64,000 nt of DNA from Luzula sylvatica (GCA_946800325.1 OX326959.1:31348527-31412526); one strand, 5' to 3'. Positions 38,924 to 53,937 are shown, numbered from the stretch's first letter. Program-made: numbers and translations. Notes: generated by a model not told the origin, from the letters alone.

Positions 38924-41900
38924 GTTAAAATCTTGTTTTGAATCGAAAAACAAACTTCCTTAGTGTTTGTGAAATTTGCTGAAAAGTTATGTAGTAAAAG
39001 ATACGATACAAATGATCTAAAAACACGTTATTTGAACTCCTCATAGCGTTAAAATCTTGTTTTGAATCGAAAAACAAACTTCCTTAGTGTTTGTGAAATT
39101 TGGTGAAAAGTTATGTAGTAAAAGATACGATACAAATGATCTAAAAACACGTTATTTGAACTCCTCAAAGCGTTAAAATCTTGTTTTGAATCGAAAAACA
39201 AACTTCCTTAGTGTTTGTGAAATTTGGTGAAAAGTTATGTAGTAAAAGATACGATACAAATGATCTAAAAACATGTTATTTGAACTCCTCAAAGCGTTAA
39301 AATCTTGTTTTGAATCGAAAAACAAACTTTCATAGTGTTTGTGAAATTTGGTGAAAAGTTATGTTGTAAAAGATACGATACAAACGATCTAAAAACACGT
39401 TATTTGAACTCCTCAAAGCGTTAAAATCTTGTTTTGAATCGAAAAACAATATTTCATAGTGTTTGTGAAATTTGTTGAAAAGTTATGTTGTAAAAGATAC
39501 GATACAAACGATATAAAAACACGTTATTTGAACTCCTCAATGCGTTAAAATCTTGTTTTGAATCGAAAAACAAACTTCCTTAGTGTTTGTGAAATTTGGT
39601 GAAAAGTTATGTAGTAAAATATACGATACAAATGATCTAAAAACACGTTATTTGAACTCCTCAAAGTGTTAAAATCTTGTTTTGAATCGAAAAACAAACT
39701 TCCTTAGTGTTTGTGAAATTTGGTGAAAAGTTATGTAGTAAAAGATACGATACAAATGATCTAAAAACACGTTATTTGAACTCCTCAAAGCGTTAAAATC
39801 TTGTTTTGAATCGAAAAACAAACTTCCTTAGTGTTTGTGAAATTTGGTGAAAAGTTATGTAGTAAAAGATACGATACAAACGATCTAAAAACACGTTATT
39901 TGAACTCCTCAAAGATTTAAAATCTTGTTTTGAATCGAAAAACAAACTTCCTTAGTGTTTGTGAAATTTGGTGAAAAGTTATGTAGTAAAAGATACGATA
40001 CAGACGATCTAAAAACACGTTATTTGAACTCCTCAAAGCGTTAAAATCTTGTTTTGAATCGAAAAACAAACTTCCTTAGTGTTTGTGAAATTCGGTGAAA
40101 AGTTATGTAGTAAAAGATACGATACAAATGATCTAAAAACACGTTATTTGAACTCCTCAAAGCGTTAAAATCATGTTTTGAATCGAAAAACAAACTTCCT
40201 TAGTGTTTGTGAAATTTGGTGAAAAGTTATGTAGTAAAAGATACGATACAAACGATCTAAAAACACGTTATTTGAACTCCTCAAAGCGTTAAAATCTTGT
40301 TTTGAATCTAAAAACAAACTTCCTTACTGTTTGAGAAATTTGGTGAAAAGTTATGTAGTAAAAGATACGATACAAACGATCTAAAAACACGTTATTTGAA
40401 CTCCTCAAAGCGTTAAAATCTTGTTTTGAATCGAACAACAAACTTCCTTACTGTTTGTGAAATTTGGTGAAAAGTTATGTAGTAACAGATACGATACAAA
40501 TGATCTAAAAACACGTTATTTGAACTCCTCAAAGCGTTAAAATCTTGTTTTGAATCTAAAAACAAACTTTCTTAGTGTTTGTGAAATTTGGTGAAAAGTT
40601 ATGTAGTGAAAGATACCATACAAATGATCTAAAAACACGTTATTTGAACTCCTCAAAGCGTTAAAATCTTGTTTTGAATCGAAAAACAAACTTTCTTAGT
40701 GTTTGTGAAATTTGGTGAAAAGTTATGTAGTAAAAGATACGATACAATTGATCTAAAAACACGTTATCTGAACTCCTCAAAGCGTTAAAATCTTGTTTTG
40801 AATCGAAAAACAAACTTTCTTAGTGTTTGTGAAATTTGGTGAAAAGTTATGTAGTAAAAGATACGATACAAACGATCTAAAAACACGTTATTTGAACTCC
40901 TCAAAGCGTTAAAATCTTGTTTTGAATCGAAAAACAAACTTTCATAGTGTTTGTGAAATTTGGTGAAAAGTTATGTTGTAAAAGATACGATACAAACGAT
41001 CTAAAAACACGTTATTTGAACTCCTCAAAGCGTTAAAATCTTGTTTTGAATCGAAAAACAAACTTTCATAGTGTTTGTGAAATTTGTTGAAAAGTTATGT
41101 TGTAAAAGATACGATACAAACGATCTAAAAACACGTTATTTGAACTCCTCAAAGCGTTAAAATCTTGTTTTGAATCGAAAAACAAACTTCCTTAGTGTTT
41201 GTGAAATTTGGTGTAAAGTTATGTAGTAAAAGATACGATACAAATGATCTAAAAACACGTTATTTGAACTCGTCAAAGCGTTAAAATCTTGTTTTGAATC
41301 GAAAAACAAACTTTCTTAGTGTTTGTGAAATTTGGTGAAAAGTTATGTAGTAAAAGATACGATACAAATGATCTAAAAACACGTTATTTGAACTCCTCAA
41401 AGCGTTAAAATCTTGTTTTGAATCGAAAAACAAACTTCCTTAGTGTTTGTGAAATTTGGTGAAAAGTTATGTAGTAAAAGATACGATACAGACGATCTAA
41501 AAACACGTTATTTGAACTCCTCAAAGCGTTAAAATCTTGTTTTGAATCGAAAAACAAACTTCCTTAGTGTTTGTGAAATTCGGTGAAAAGTTATGTAGTA
41601 AAAGATACGATACAAATGATCTAAAAACACGTTATTTGAACTCCTCAAAGCGTTAAAATCATGTTTTGAATCGAAAAACAAACTTCCTTAGTGTTTGTGA
41701 AATTTGGTGAAAAGTTATGTAGTAAAAGATACGATACAAACGATCTAAAAACACGTTATTTGAACTCCTCAAAGCGTTAAAATCTTGTTTTGAATCTAAA
41801 AACAAACTTCCTTACTGTTTGTGAAATTTGGTGAAAAGTTATGTAGTAAAAGATACGATACAAACGATCTAAAAACACGTTATTTGAACTCCTCAAAGCG

Positions 41901-44751
41901 TTAAAATCTTGTTTTGAATCGAACAACAAACTTCCTTACTGTTTGTGAAATTTGGTGTAAAGTTATGTAGTAAAAGATACGATACAAATGATCTAAAAAC
42001 ACGTTATTTGAACTCCTCAAAGCGTTAAAATCTTGTTTTTAATCGAAAAACAAACTTTCTTAGTGTTTGTGAAATTTGGTGAAAAGTTATGTAGTAAAAG
42101 ATACGATACAAACGATCTAAAAACACGTTATTTGAACTCCTCAAAGCGTTAAAATCTTGTTTTGAATCTAAAAACAAACTTCCTTACTGTTTGTGAAATT
42201 TGGTGAAAAGTTATGTAGTAAAAGATACAATACAAACGATCTAAAAACACGTTATTTGAACTCCTCAAAGCGTTAAAATCTTGTTTTGAATCGAACAACA
42301 AATTTCCTTACTGTTTGTGAAATTTGGTGAAAAGTTATGTAGTAACAGATACGATACAAATGATCTAAAAACACGTTATTTGAACTCCTCAAAGCGTTAA
42401 AATCTTGTTTTGAATCTAAAAACAAACTTTCTTACTGTTTGTGAAATTTGGTGAAAAGTTATGTCGTAAAAGATACCATACAAATGATCTAAAAACACGT
42501 TATTTGAACTCCTCAAAGCGTTAAAATCTTGTTTTGAATCGAAAAACAAACTTTCTTAGTGTTTGTGAAATTTGGTGAAAAGTTATGTAGTAAAAGATAC
42601 GATACAATTGATCTAAAAACACGTTATCTGAACTCCTCAAAGCGTTAAAATCTTGTTTTGAATCGAAAAACAAACTTTCTTAGTGTTTGTGAAATTTGGT
42701 GAAAAGTTATGTAGTAAAAGATACGATACAAATGATCTAAAAACACGTTATTTGAACTCCTCAAAGCGTTAAAATCTTGTTTTGAATCGAAAAACAAACT
42801 TCCTTAGTGTTTGTGAAATTTGGTGAAAAGTTATGTAATAAAAGATACGATACAAATGATCTAAAAACACGTTATTTGAACTCCTCAAAGCGTTAAAATC
42901 TTGTTTTGAATCGAAAAACAAACTTCCTTAGTGTTTGTGAAATTTGGTGAAAAGTAATGTAGTAAAAGATACGATACAAATGATCTAAAAACACGTTATT
43001 TGAACTCCTCAAAGCGTTAAAATCTTGTTTTGAATCGAAAAACAAACTTTCATAGTGTTTGTGAAATTTGGTGAAAAGTTATGTTGTAAAAGATACGATA
43101 CAAACGATCTAAAAACACGTTATTTGAACTCCTCAAAGCGTTAAAATCTTGTTTTGAATCGAAAAACAAACTTTCATAGTGTTTGTGAAATTTGTTGAAA
43201 AGTTATGTTGTAAAAGATACGATACAAACGATATAAAAACACGTTATTTGAACTCCTCAATGCGTTAAAATCTTGTTTTGAATCGAAAAACAAACTTCCT
43301 TAGTGTTTGTGAAATTTGGTGAAAAGTTATGTAGTAAAATATACGATACAAATGATCTAAAAACACGTTATTTGAACTCCTCAAAGTGTTAAAATCTTGT
43401 TTTGAGTCGAAAAACAAACTTCCTTAGTGTTTGTGAAATTCGGTGAAAAGTTATGTAGTAAAAGATACGATACAAATGATCTAAAAACACGTTATTTGAA
43501 CTCCTCAAAGCGTTAAAATCATGTTTTGAATCGAAAAACAAACTTCCTTAGTGTTTGTGAAATTTGGTGAAAAGTTATGTAGTAAAAGATACGATACAAA
43601 CGATCTAAAAACACGTTATTTGAACTCCTCAAAGCGTTAAAATCTTGTTTTGAATCTAAAAACAAACTTCCTTACTGTTTGAGAAATTTGGTGAAAAGTT
43701 ATGTAGTAAAAGATACGATACAAACGATCTAAAAACACGTTATTTGAACTCCTCAAAGCGTTAAAATCTTGTTTTGAATCGAACAACAAACTTCCTTACT
43801 GTTTGTGAAATTTGGTGAAAAGTTATGTAGTAACAGATACGATACAAATGATCTAAAAACACGTTATTTGAACTCCTCAAAGCGTTAAAATCTTGTTTTG
43901 AATCTAAAAACAAACTTTCTTAGTGTTTGTGAAATTTGGTGAAAAGTTATGTAGTGAAAGATACCATACAAATGATCTAAAAACACGTTATTTGAACTCC
44001 TCAAAGCGTTAAAATCTTGTTTTGAATCGAAAAACAAACTTTCTTAGTGTTTGTGAAATTTGGTGAAAAGTTATGTAGTAAAAGATACGATACAATTGAT
44101 CTAAAAACACGTTATCTGAACTCCTCAAAGCGTTAAAATCTTGTTTTGAATCGAAAAACAAACTTTCTTAGTGTTTGTGAAAATTGGTGAAAAGTTATGT
44201 AGTAAAAGATACGATACAAACGATCTAAAAACACGTTATTTGAACTCCTCAAAGCGTTAAAATCTTGTTTTGAATCGAAAAACAAACTTACATAGTGTTT
44301 GTGAAATTTGGTGAAAAGTTATGTTGTAAAAGATACGATACAAACGATCTAAAAACACGTTATTTGAACTCCTCAAAGCGTTAAAATCTTGTTTTGAATC
44401 GAAAAACAAACTTTCATAGTGTTTGTGAAATTTGTTGAAAAGTTATGTTGTAAAAGATACGATACAAACGATCTAAAAACACGTTATCTGAACTCCTCAA
44501 AGCGTTAAAATCTTGTTTTGAATCGAAAAACAAACTTCCTTAGTGTTTGTGAAATTTGCTGAAAAGTTATGTAGTAAAAGATACGATACAAATGATCTAA
44601 AAACACGTTATTTGAACTCCTCATAGCGTTAAAATCTTGTTTTGAATCGAAAAACAAACTTCCTTAGTGTTTGTGAAATTTGGTGAAAAGTTATGTAGTA
44701 AAAGATACGATACAAATGATCTAAAAACACGTTATTTGAACTCCTCAAAGC
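38924..44751 (+). repeat. About 6.08-kb segmental duplication, right copy (one monomer shorter)
   Basis: This copy is directly adjacent to the left copy. It has since gained private markers absent from the left one: t65 to a (aagtaatg) near 42956 and c35 to a (cttacatag) in monomer 44256. Both are found again in the next duplication, which orders the two events. Confidence 0.75.
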
Positions 44752-46944
44752 GTCAAAATCTTGTTTTGAATCGAAAAACAAACTTCCTTAGTGTTTGTGA
44801 AATTTGGTGAAAAGTTATGTAGTAAAAGATACGATACAAATGATCGAAAAACACGTTATTTGAACTCCTCAAAGCGTTAAAATCTTGTTTTGAATCGAAA
44901 AACAAACTTCCTTAGTGTTTGTGAAATTTGGTGAAAAGTTATGTAGTAAAAGATACGATACAAATGATCTAAAAACACGTTATTTGAACTCCTCAAAGCG
45001 TCAAAATCTTGTTTTGAATCGAAAAACAAACTTCCTTAGTGTTTGTGAAATTTGGTGAAAAGTTATGTAGTAAAAGATACGATACAAATGATCGAAAAAC
45101 ACGTTATTTGAACTCCTCAAAGCGTTAAAATCTTGTTTTGAATCGAAAAACAAACTTCCTTAGTGTTTGTGAAATTTGGTGAAAAGTTATGTAGTAAAAG
45201 ATACGATACAGACGATCTAAAAACACGTTATTTGAACTCCTCAAAGCGTTAAAATCTTGTTTTGAATCGAAAAACAAACTTCCTTAGTGTTTGTGAAATT
45301 CGGTGAAAAGTTATGTAGTAAAAGATACGATACAAATGATCTAAAAACACGTTATTTGAACTCCTCAAAGCGTTAAAATCATGTTTTGAATCGAAAAACA
45401 AACTTCCTTAGTGTTTCTGAAATTTGGTGAAAAGTTATGTAGTAAAAGATACGATACAAACGATCTAAAAACACGTTATTTGAACTCCTCAAAGCGTTAA
45501 AATCTTGTTTTGAATCTAAAAACAAACTTCCTTACTGTTTGTGAAATTTGGTGAAAAGTTATGTAGTAAAAGATACGATACAAACGATCTAAAAACACGT
45601 TATTTGAACTCCTCAAAGCGTTAAAATCTTGTTTTGAATCGAACAACAAACTTCCTTACTGTTTGTGAAATTTGGTGTAAAGTTATGTAGTAAAAGATAC
45701 GATACAAATGATCTAAAAACACGTTATTTGAACTCCTCAAAGCGTTAAAATCTTGTTTTGAATCGAAAAACAAACTTTCTTAGTGTTTGTGAAATTTGGT
45801 GAAAAGTTATGTAGTAAAAGATACGATACAAATGATCTAAAAACACGTTATTTGAACTCCTCAAAGCGTTAAAATCTTGTTTTGAATCGAAAAACAAACT
45901 TCCTTAGTGTTTGTGAAATTTGGTGAAAAGTTATGTAGTAAAAGATACGATACAAATGATCTAAAAACACGTTATTTGAACTCCTCAAAGCGTTAAAATC
46001 TTGTTTTGAATCGAAAAACAAACTTCCTTAGTGTTTGTGAAATTTGGTGAAAAGTTATGTAGTAAAATATACGATACAAATGATCTAAACACGTTATTTG
46101 AACTCCTCAAAGCGTTAAAATCTTGTTTTGAATCGAAAAACAAACTTCCTTAGTGTTTGTGAAATTTGGTGAAAAGTTATGTAGTAAAAGATACGATACA
46201 GACGATCTAAAAACACGTTATTTGAACTCCTCAAAGCGTTAAAATCTTGTTTTGAATCGAAAAACAAACTTCCTTAGTGTTTGTGAAATTCGGTGAAAAG
46301 TTATGTAGTAAAAGATACGATACAAATGATCTAAAAACACGTTATTTGAACTCCTCAAAGCGTTAAAATCATGTTTTGAATCGAAAAACAAACTTCCTTA
46401 GTGTTTGTGAAATTTGGTGAAAAGTTATGTAGTAAAAGATACGATACAAACGATCTAAAAACACGTTATTTGAACTCCTCAAAGCGTTAAAATCTTGTTT
46501 TGAATCTGAAAACAAACTTCCTTACTGTTTGTGAAATTTGGTGAAAAGTTATGTAGTAAAAGATACGATACAAACGATCTAAAAACACGTTATTTGAACT
46601 CCTCAAAGCGTTAAAATCTTGTTTTGAATCGAACAACAAACTTCCTTACTGTTTGTGAAATTTGGTTAAAAGTTATGTAGCAACAGATACGATACAAATG
46701 ATCTAAAAACACGTTATTTGAACTCCTCAAAGCGTTAAAATCTTGTTTTGAATCTAAAAACAAACTTTCTTAGTGTTTGTGAAATTTGGTGAAAAGTTAT
46801 GTAGTAAAAGATACCATACAAATGATCTAAAAACACGTTATTTGAACTCCTCAAAGCGTTAAAATCTTGTTTTGAATCGAAAAACAAACTTTCTTAGTGT
46901 TTGTGAAATTTGGTGAAAAGTTATGTAGTAAAAGATACGATACA
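42111..46944 (+). repeat. 4,834-bp tandem duplication, left copy
   Basis: Private markers recur at exactly +4,834 bp (39 monomers less 2 bp): g71 to a (42838/47672), t65 to a (about 42956/47790), gagtcg (43388/48222), cttacatag (44256/49090), t3 to c edges (44752/49586), gatcgaaa (near 44845/49679), the 2-bp deletion (46087/50921) and tctgaaa (46507/51341). Only about three single-base differences were noticed: near 44183, at 45673 against 50507, and near 46681. The left edge is approximate. Confidence 0.85.
45992..46113 (+). repeat. 122-bp monomer with 2-bp deletion, copy 1
   Basis: The A-run at consensus 96-100 is two bases short (near 46087-46089). The monomer also has g77 to t. It is the first of three identical cases. 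Confidence 0.95.
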
Positions 46945-46981
46945 ATCGATCTAAAAACACGTTATTTGAACTCCTCAAAGC
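46858..46981 (+). repeat. Hybrid junction monomer of the 4,834-bp duplication
   Basis: Left portion is J type (c35 to t, then aatcgatc), as at 51692 and 55162. Right portion is F type (ttatttg), after which comes a G monomer (46982), as after F at 42148. The exchange point lies between about 46944 and 46971, within sequence identical in both parents. Confidence 0.8.
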
Positions 46982-49900
46982 GTTAAAATCTTGTTTTGAA
47001 TCTAAAAACAAACTTCCTTACTGTTTGTGAAATTTGGTGAAAAGTTATGTAGTAAAAGATACAATACAAACGATCTAAAAACACGTTATTTGAACTCCTC
47101 AAAGCGTTAAAATCTTGTTTTGAATCGAACAACAAATTTCCTTACTGTTTGTGAAATTTGGTGAAAAGTTATGTAGTAACAGATACGATACAAATGATCT
47201 AAAAACACGTTATTTGAACTCCTCAAAGCGTTAAAATCTTGTTTTGAATCTAAAAACAAACTTTCTTACTGTTTGTGAAATTTGGTGAAAAGTTATGTCG
47301 TAAAAGATACCATACAAATGATCTAAAAACACGTTATTTGAACTCCTCAAAGCGTTAAAATCTTGTTTTGAATCGAAAAACAAACTTTCTTAGTGTTTGT
47401 GAAATTTGGTGAAAAGTTATGTAGTAAAAGATACGATACAATTGATCTAAAAACACGTTATCTGAACTCCTCAAAGCGTTAAAATCTTGTTTTGAATCGA
47501 AAAACAAACTTTCTTAGTGTTTGTGAAATTTGGTGAAAAGTTATGTAGTAAAAGATACGATACAAATGATCTAAAAACACGTTATTTGAACTCCTCAAAG
47601 CGTTAAAATCTTGTTTTGAATCGAAAAACAAACTTCCTTAGTGTTTGTGAAATTTGGTGAAAAGTTATGTAATAAAAGATACGATACAAATGATCTAAAA
47701 ACACGTTATTTGAACTCCTCAAAGCGTTAAAATCTTGTTTTGAATCGAAAAACAAACTTCCTTAGTGTTTGTGAAATTTGGTGAAAAGTAATGTAGTAAA
47801 AGATACGATACAAATGATCTAAAAACACGTTATTTGAACTCCTCAAAGCGTTAAAATCTTGTTTTGAATCGAAAAACAAACTTTCATAGTGTTTGTGAAA
47901 TTTGGTGAAAAGTTATGTTGTAAAAGATACGATACAAACGATCTAAAAACACGTTATTTGAACTCCTCAAAGCGTTAAAATCTTGTTTTGAATCGAAAAA
48001 CAAACTTTCATAGTGTTTGTGAAATTTGTTGAAAAGTTATGTTGTAAAAGATACGATACAAACGATATAAAAACACGTTATTTGAACTCCTCAATGCGTT
48101 AAAATCTTGTTTTGAATCGAAAAACAAACTTCCTTAGTGTTTGTGAAATTTGGTGAAAAGTTATGTAGTAAAATATACGATACAAATGATCTAAAAACAC
48201 GTTATTTGAACTCCTCAAAGTGTTAAAATCTTGTTTTGAGTCGAAAAACAAACTTCCTTAGTGTTTGTGAAATTCGGTGAAAAGTTATGTAGTAAAAGAT
48301 ACGATACAAATGATCTAAAAACACGTTATTTGAACTCCTCAAAGCGTTAAAATCATGTTTTGAATCGAAAAACAAACTTCCTTAGTGTTTGTGAAATTTG
48401 GTGAAAAGTTATGTAGTAAAAGATACGATACAAACGATCTAAAAACACGTTATTTGAACTCCTCAAAGCGTTAAAATCTTGTTTTGAATCTAAAAACAAA
48501 CTTCCTTACTGTTTGAGAAATTTGGTGAAAAGTTATGTAGTAAAAGATACGATACAAACGATCTAAAAACACGTTATTTGAACTCCTCAAAGCGTTAAAA
48601 TCTTGTTTTGAATCGAACAACAAACTTCCTTACTGTTTGTGAAATTTGGTGAAAAGTTATGTAGTAACAGATACGATACAAATGATCTAAAAACACGTTA
48701 TTTGAACTCCTCAAAGCGTTAAAATCTTGTTTTGAATCTAAAAACAAACTTTCTTAGTGTTTGTGAAATTTGGTGAAAAGTTATGTAGTGAAAGATACCA
48801 TACAAATGATCTAAAAACACGTTATTTGAACTCCTCAAAGCGTTAAAATCTTGTTTTGAATCGAAAAACAAACTTTCTTAGTGTTTGTGAAATTTGGTGA
48901 AAAGTTATGTAGTAAAAGATACGATACAATTGATCTAAAAACACGTTATCTGAACTCCTCAAAGCGTTAAAATCTTGTTTTGAATCGAAAAACAAACTTT
49001 CTTAGTGTTTGTGAAATTTGGTGAAAAGTTATGTAGTAAAAGATACGATACAAACGATCTAAAAACACGTTATTTGAACTCCTCAAAGCGTTAAAATCTT
49101 GTTTTGAATCGAAAAACAAACTTACATAGTGTTTGTGAAATTTGGTGAAAAGTTATGTTGTAAAAGATACGATACAAACGATCTAAAAACACGTTATTTG
49201 AACTCCTCAAAGCGTTAAAATCTTGTTTTGAATCGAAAAACAAACTTTCATAGTGTTTGTGAAATTTGTTGAAAAGTTATGTTGTAAAAGATACGATACA
49301 AACGATCTAAAAACACGTTATCTGAACTCCTCAAAGCGTTAAAATCTTGTTTTGAATCGAAAAACAAACTTCCTTAGTGTTTGTGAAATTTGCTGAAAAG
49401 TTATGTAGTAAAAGATACGATACAAATGATCTAAAAACACGTTATTTGAACTCCTCATAGCGTTAAAATCTTGTTTTGAATCGAAAAACAAACTTCCTTA
49501 GTGTTTGTGAAATTTGGTGAAAAGTTATGTAGTAAAAGATACGATACAAATGATCTAAAAACACGTTATTTGAACTCCTCAAAGCGTCAAAATCTTGTTT
49601 TGAATCGAAAAACAAACTTCCTTAGTGTTTGTGAAATTTGGTGAAAAGTTATGTAGTAAAAGATACGATACAAATGATCGAAAAACACGTTATTTGAACT
49701 CCTCAAAGCGTTAAAATCTTGTTTTGAATCGAAAAACAAACTTCCTTAGTGTTTGTGAAATTTGGTGAAAAGTTATGTAGTAAAAGATACGATACAAATG
49801 ATCTAAAAACACGTTATTTGAACTCCTCAAAGCGTCAAAATCTTGTTTTGAATCGAAAAACAAACTTCCTTAGTGTTTGTGAAATTTGGTGAAAAGTTAT

Positions 49901-51778
49901 GTAGTAAAAGATACGATACAAATGATCGAAAAACACGTTATTTGAACTCCTCAAAGCGTTAAAATCTTGTTTTGAATCGAAAAACAAACTTCCTTAGTGT
50001 TTGTGAAATTTGGTGAAAAGTTATGTAGTAAAAGATACGATACAGACGATCTAAAAACACGTTATTTGAACTCCTCAAAGCGTTAAAATCTTGTTTTGAA
50101 TCGAAAAACAAACTTCCTTAGTGTTTGTGAAATTCGGTGAAAAGTTATGTAGTAAAAGATACGATACAAATGATCTAAAAACACGTTATTTGAACTCCTC
50201 AAAGCGTTAAAATCATGTTTTGAATCGAAAAACAAACTTCCTTAGTGTTTCTGAAATTTGGTGAAAAGTTATGTAGTAAAAGATACGATACAAACGATCT
50301 AAAAACACGTTATTTGAACTCCTCAAAGCGTTAAAATCTTGTTTTGAATCTAAAAACAAACTTCCTTACTGTTTGTGAAATTTGGTGAAAAGTTATGTAG
50401 TAAAAGATACGATACAAACGATCTAAAAACACGTTATTTGAACTCCTCAAAGCGTTAAAATCTTGTTTTGAATCGAACAACAAACTTCCTTACTGTTTGT
50501 GAAATTTGGTGCAAAGTTATGTAGTAAAAGATACGATACAAATGATCTAAAAACACGTTATTTGAACTCCTCAAAGCGTTAAAATCTTGTTTTGAATCGA
50601 AAAACAAACTTTCTTAGTGTTTGTGAAATTTGGTGAAAAGTTATGTAGTAAAAGATACGATACAAATGATCTAAAAACACGTTATTTGAACTCCTCAAAG
50701 CGTTAAAATCTTGTTTTGAATCGAAAAACAAACTTCCTTAGTGTTTGTGAAATTTGGTGAAAAGTTATGTAGTAAAAGATACGATACAAATGATCTAAAA
50801 ACACGTTATTTGAACTCCTCAAAGCGTTAAAATCTTGTTTTGAATCGAAAAACAAACTTCCTTAGTGTTTGTGAAATTTGGTGAAAAGTTATGTAGTAAA
50901 ATATACGATACAAATGATCTAAACACGTTATTTGAACTCCTCAAAGCGTTAAAATCTTGTTTTGAATCGAAAAACAAACTTCCTTAGTGTTTGTGAAATT
51001 TGGTGAAAAGTTATGTAGTAAAAGATACGATACAGACGATCTAAAAACACGTTATTTGAACTCCTCAAAGCGTTAAAATCTTGTTTTGAATCGAAAAACA
51101 AACTTCCTTAGTGTTTGTGAAATTCGGTGAAAAGTTATGTAGTAAAAGATACGATACAAATGATCTAAAAACACGTTATTTGAACTCCTCAAAGCGTTAA
51201 AATCATGTTTTGAATCGAAAAACAAACTTCCTTAGTGTTTGTGAAATTTGGTGAAAAGTTATGTAGTAAAAGATACGATACAAACGATCTAAAAACACGT
51301 TATTTGAACTCCTCAAAGCGTTAAAATCTTGTTTTGAATCTGAAAACAAACTTCCTTACTGTTTGTGAAATTTGGTGAAAAGTTATGTAGTAAAAGATAC
51401 GATACAAACGATCTAAAAACACGTTATTTGAACTCCTCAAAGCGTTAAAATCTTGTTTTGAATCGAACAACAAACTTCCTTACTGTTTGTGAAATTTGGT
51501 TAAAAGTTATGTAGTAACAGATACGATACAAATGATCTAAAAACACGTTATTTGAACTCCTCAAAGCGTTAAAATCTTGTTTTGAATCTAAAAACAAACT
51601 TTCTTAGTGTTTGTGAAATTTGGTGAAAAGTTATGTAGTAAAAGATACCATACAAATGATCTAAAAACACGTTATTTGAACTCCTCAAAGCGTTAAAATC
51701 TTGTTTTGAATCGAAAAACAAACTTTCTTAGTGTTTGTGAAATTTGGTGAAAAGTTATGTAGTAAAAGATACGATACA
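46945..51778 (+). repeat. 4,834-bp tandem duplication, right copy
   Basis: This copy abuts the left copy. The junction lies in monomer 46858-46981, which combines a J-like body and its a89t, t90c change with an F-like tail (ttatttg instead of J's ttatctg), and is then followed by G. The corresponding end of the right copy (51778) has the normal J tail. Confidence 0.85.
50826..50947 (+). repeat. 122-bp monomer with 2-bp deletion, copy 2
   Basis: Same deletion and same g77 to t as at 45992, lying 4,834 bp downstream as part of that duplication. Confidence 0.95.
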
Positions 51779-52435
51779 ATCGATCTAAAAACACGTTATC
51801 TGAACTCCTCAAAGCGTTAAAATCTTGTTTTGAATCGAAAAACAAACTTTCTTAGTGTTTGTGAAATTTGGTGAAAAGTTATGTAGTAAAAGATACGATA
51901 CAAATGATCTAAAAACACGTTATTTGAACTCCTCAAAGCGTTAAAATCTTGTTTTGAATCGAAAAACAAACTTCCTTAGTGTTTGTGAAATTTGCTGAAA
52001 AGTTATGTAGTAAAAGATACGATACAAATGATCTAAAAACACGTTATTTGAACTCCTCATAGCGTTAAAATCTTGTTTTGAATCGAAAAACAAACTTCCT
52101 TAGTGTTTGTGAAATTTGGTGAAAAGTTATGTAGTAAAAGATACGATACAAATGATCTAAAAACACGTTATTTGAACTCCTCAAAGCGTTAAAATCTTGT
52201 TTTGAATCGAAAAACAAACTTCCTTAGTGTTTGTGAAATTTGGTGAAAAGTTATGTAGTAAAAGATACGATACAAATGATCTAAAAACACGTTATTTGAA
52301 CTCCTCAAAGCGTTAAAATCTTGTTTTGAATCGAAAAACAAACTTCCTTAGTGTTTGTGAAATTTGGTGAAAAGTTATGTAGTAAAAGATACGATACAAA
52401 TGATCTAAAAACACGTTATTTGAACTCCTCAAAGC

Positions 52436-52683
52436 GTTAAAATCTTGTTTTGAATCGAAAAACAAACTTCCTTACTGTTTGTGAAATTTGGTGAAAAGTT
52501 ATGTAGTAACAGATACGATACAAATGATCTAAAAACACGTTATTTGAACCCCTCAAAGGGTTAAAATCTTGTTTTGAATCGAAAAACAAACTTTGTTAGT
52601 GTTTGTGAAATTTGGTGAAAAGTTATGTAGTAAAAGATTCGATACAAATGATCTAAAAACACGTTATTTGAACTCCTCAAAGC
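52436..52683 (+). repeat. Rare two-monomer cassette shared with Domain 1
   Basis: Monomer 52436 (g40c, a75c, t115c, ggg edge) is followed by 52560 (c36 to g giving tttgtt, plus a80 to t giving gattcg). The second type occurs also at 56030, and about 50 kb away at 1613 and 9797, again preceded by an a75c, t115c monomer. It interrupts the normal O-to-A transition of the HOR. Confidence 0.8.
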
Positions 52684-53937
52684 GTTAAAATCTTGTTTTG
52701 AATCGAAAAACAAACTTCCTTAGTGTTTGTGAAATTCGGTGAAAAGTTATGTAGTAAAAGATACGATACAAATGATCTAAAAACACGTTATTTGAACTCC
52801 TCAAAGCGTTAAAATCATGTTTTGAATCGAAAAACAAACTTCCTTAGTGTTTGTGAAATTTGGTGAAAAGTTATGTAGTAAAAGATACGATACAAACGAT
52901 CTAAAATAACGTTATTTGAACTCCTCAAAGCGTTAAAATCTTGTTTTGAATCTAAAAACAAACTTCCTTACTGTTTGTGAAATTTGGTGAAAAGTTATGT
53001 AGTAAAAGATACGATACAAACGATCTAAAAACACGTTATTTGAACTCCTCAAAGCGTTAAAATCTTGTTTTGAATCGAACAAGAAACTTCCTTACTGTTT
53101 GTGAAATTTGGTGTAAAGTTATGTAGTAAAAGATACGATACAAATGATCTAAAAACACGTTATTTGAACTCCTCAAAGCGTTAAAATCTTGTTTTGAATC
53201 GAAAAACAAACTTTCTTAGTGTTTGTGAAATTTGGTGAAAAGTTATGTAGTAAAAGATACGATACAAACGATCTAAAAACACGTTATTTGAACTCCTCAA
53301 AGCGTTAAAATCTTGTTTTGAATCTAAAAACAAACTTCCTTACTGTTTGTGAAATTTGGTGAAAAGTTATGTAGTAAAAGATACAATACAAACGATCTAA
53401 AAACACGTTATTTGAACTCCTCAAAGCGTTAAAATCTTGTTTTGAATCGAACAACAAACTTCCTTACTGTTTGTGAAATTTGGTGAAAAGTTATGTAGTA
53501 ACAGATACGATACAAATGACCTAAAAACACGTTATTTGAACTCCTCAAAGCGTTAAAATCTTGTTTTGAATCTAAAAACAAACTTTCTTAGTGTTTGTGA
53601 AATTTGGTGAAAAGTTATGTCGTAAAAGATACCATACAAATGATCTAAAAACACGTTATTTGAACTCCTCAAAGCGTTAAAATCTTGTTTTGAATCGAAA
53701 AACAAACTTTCTTAGTGTTTGTGAAATTTGGTGAAAAGTTATGTAGTAAAAGATACGATACAATCGATCTAAAAACACGTTATCTGAACTCCTCAAAGCG
53801 TTAAAATCTTGTTTTGAATCGAAAAACAAACTTTCTTAGTGTTTGTGAAATTTGGTGAAAAGTTATGTAGTAAAAGATACGATACAAATGATCTAAAAAC
53901 ACGTTATTTGAACTCCTCAAAGCGTTAAAATCTTGTT

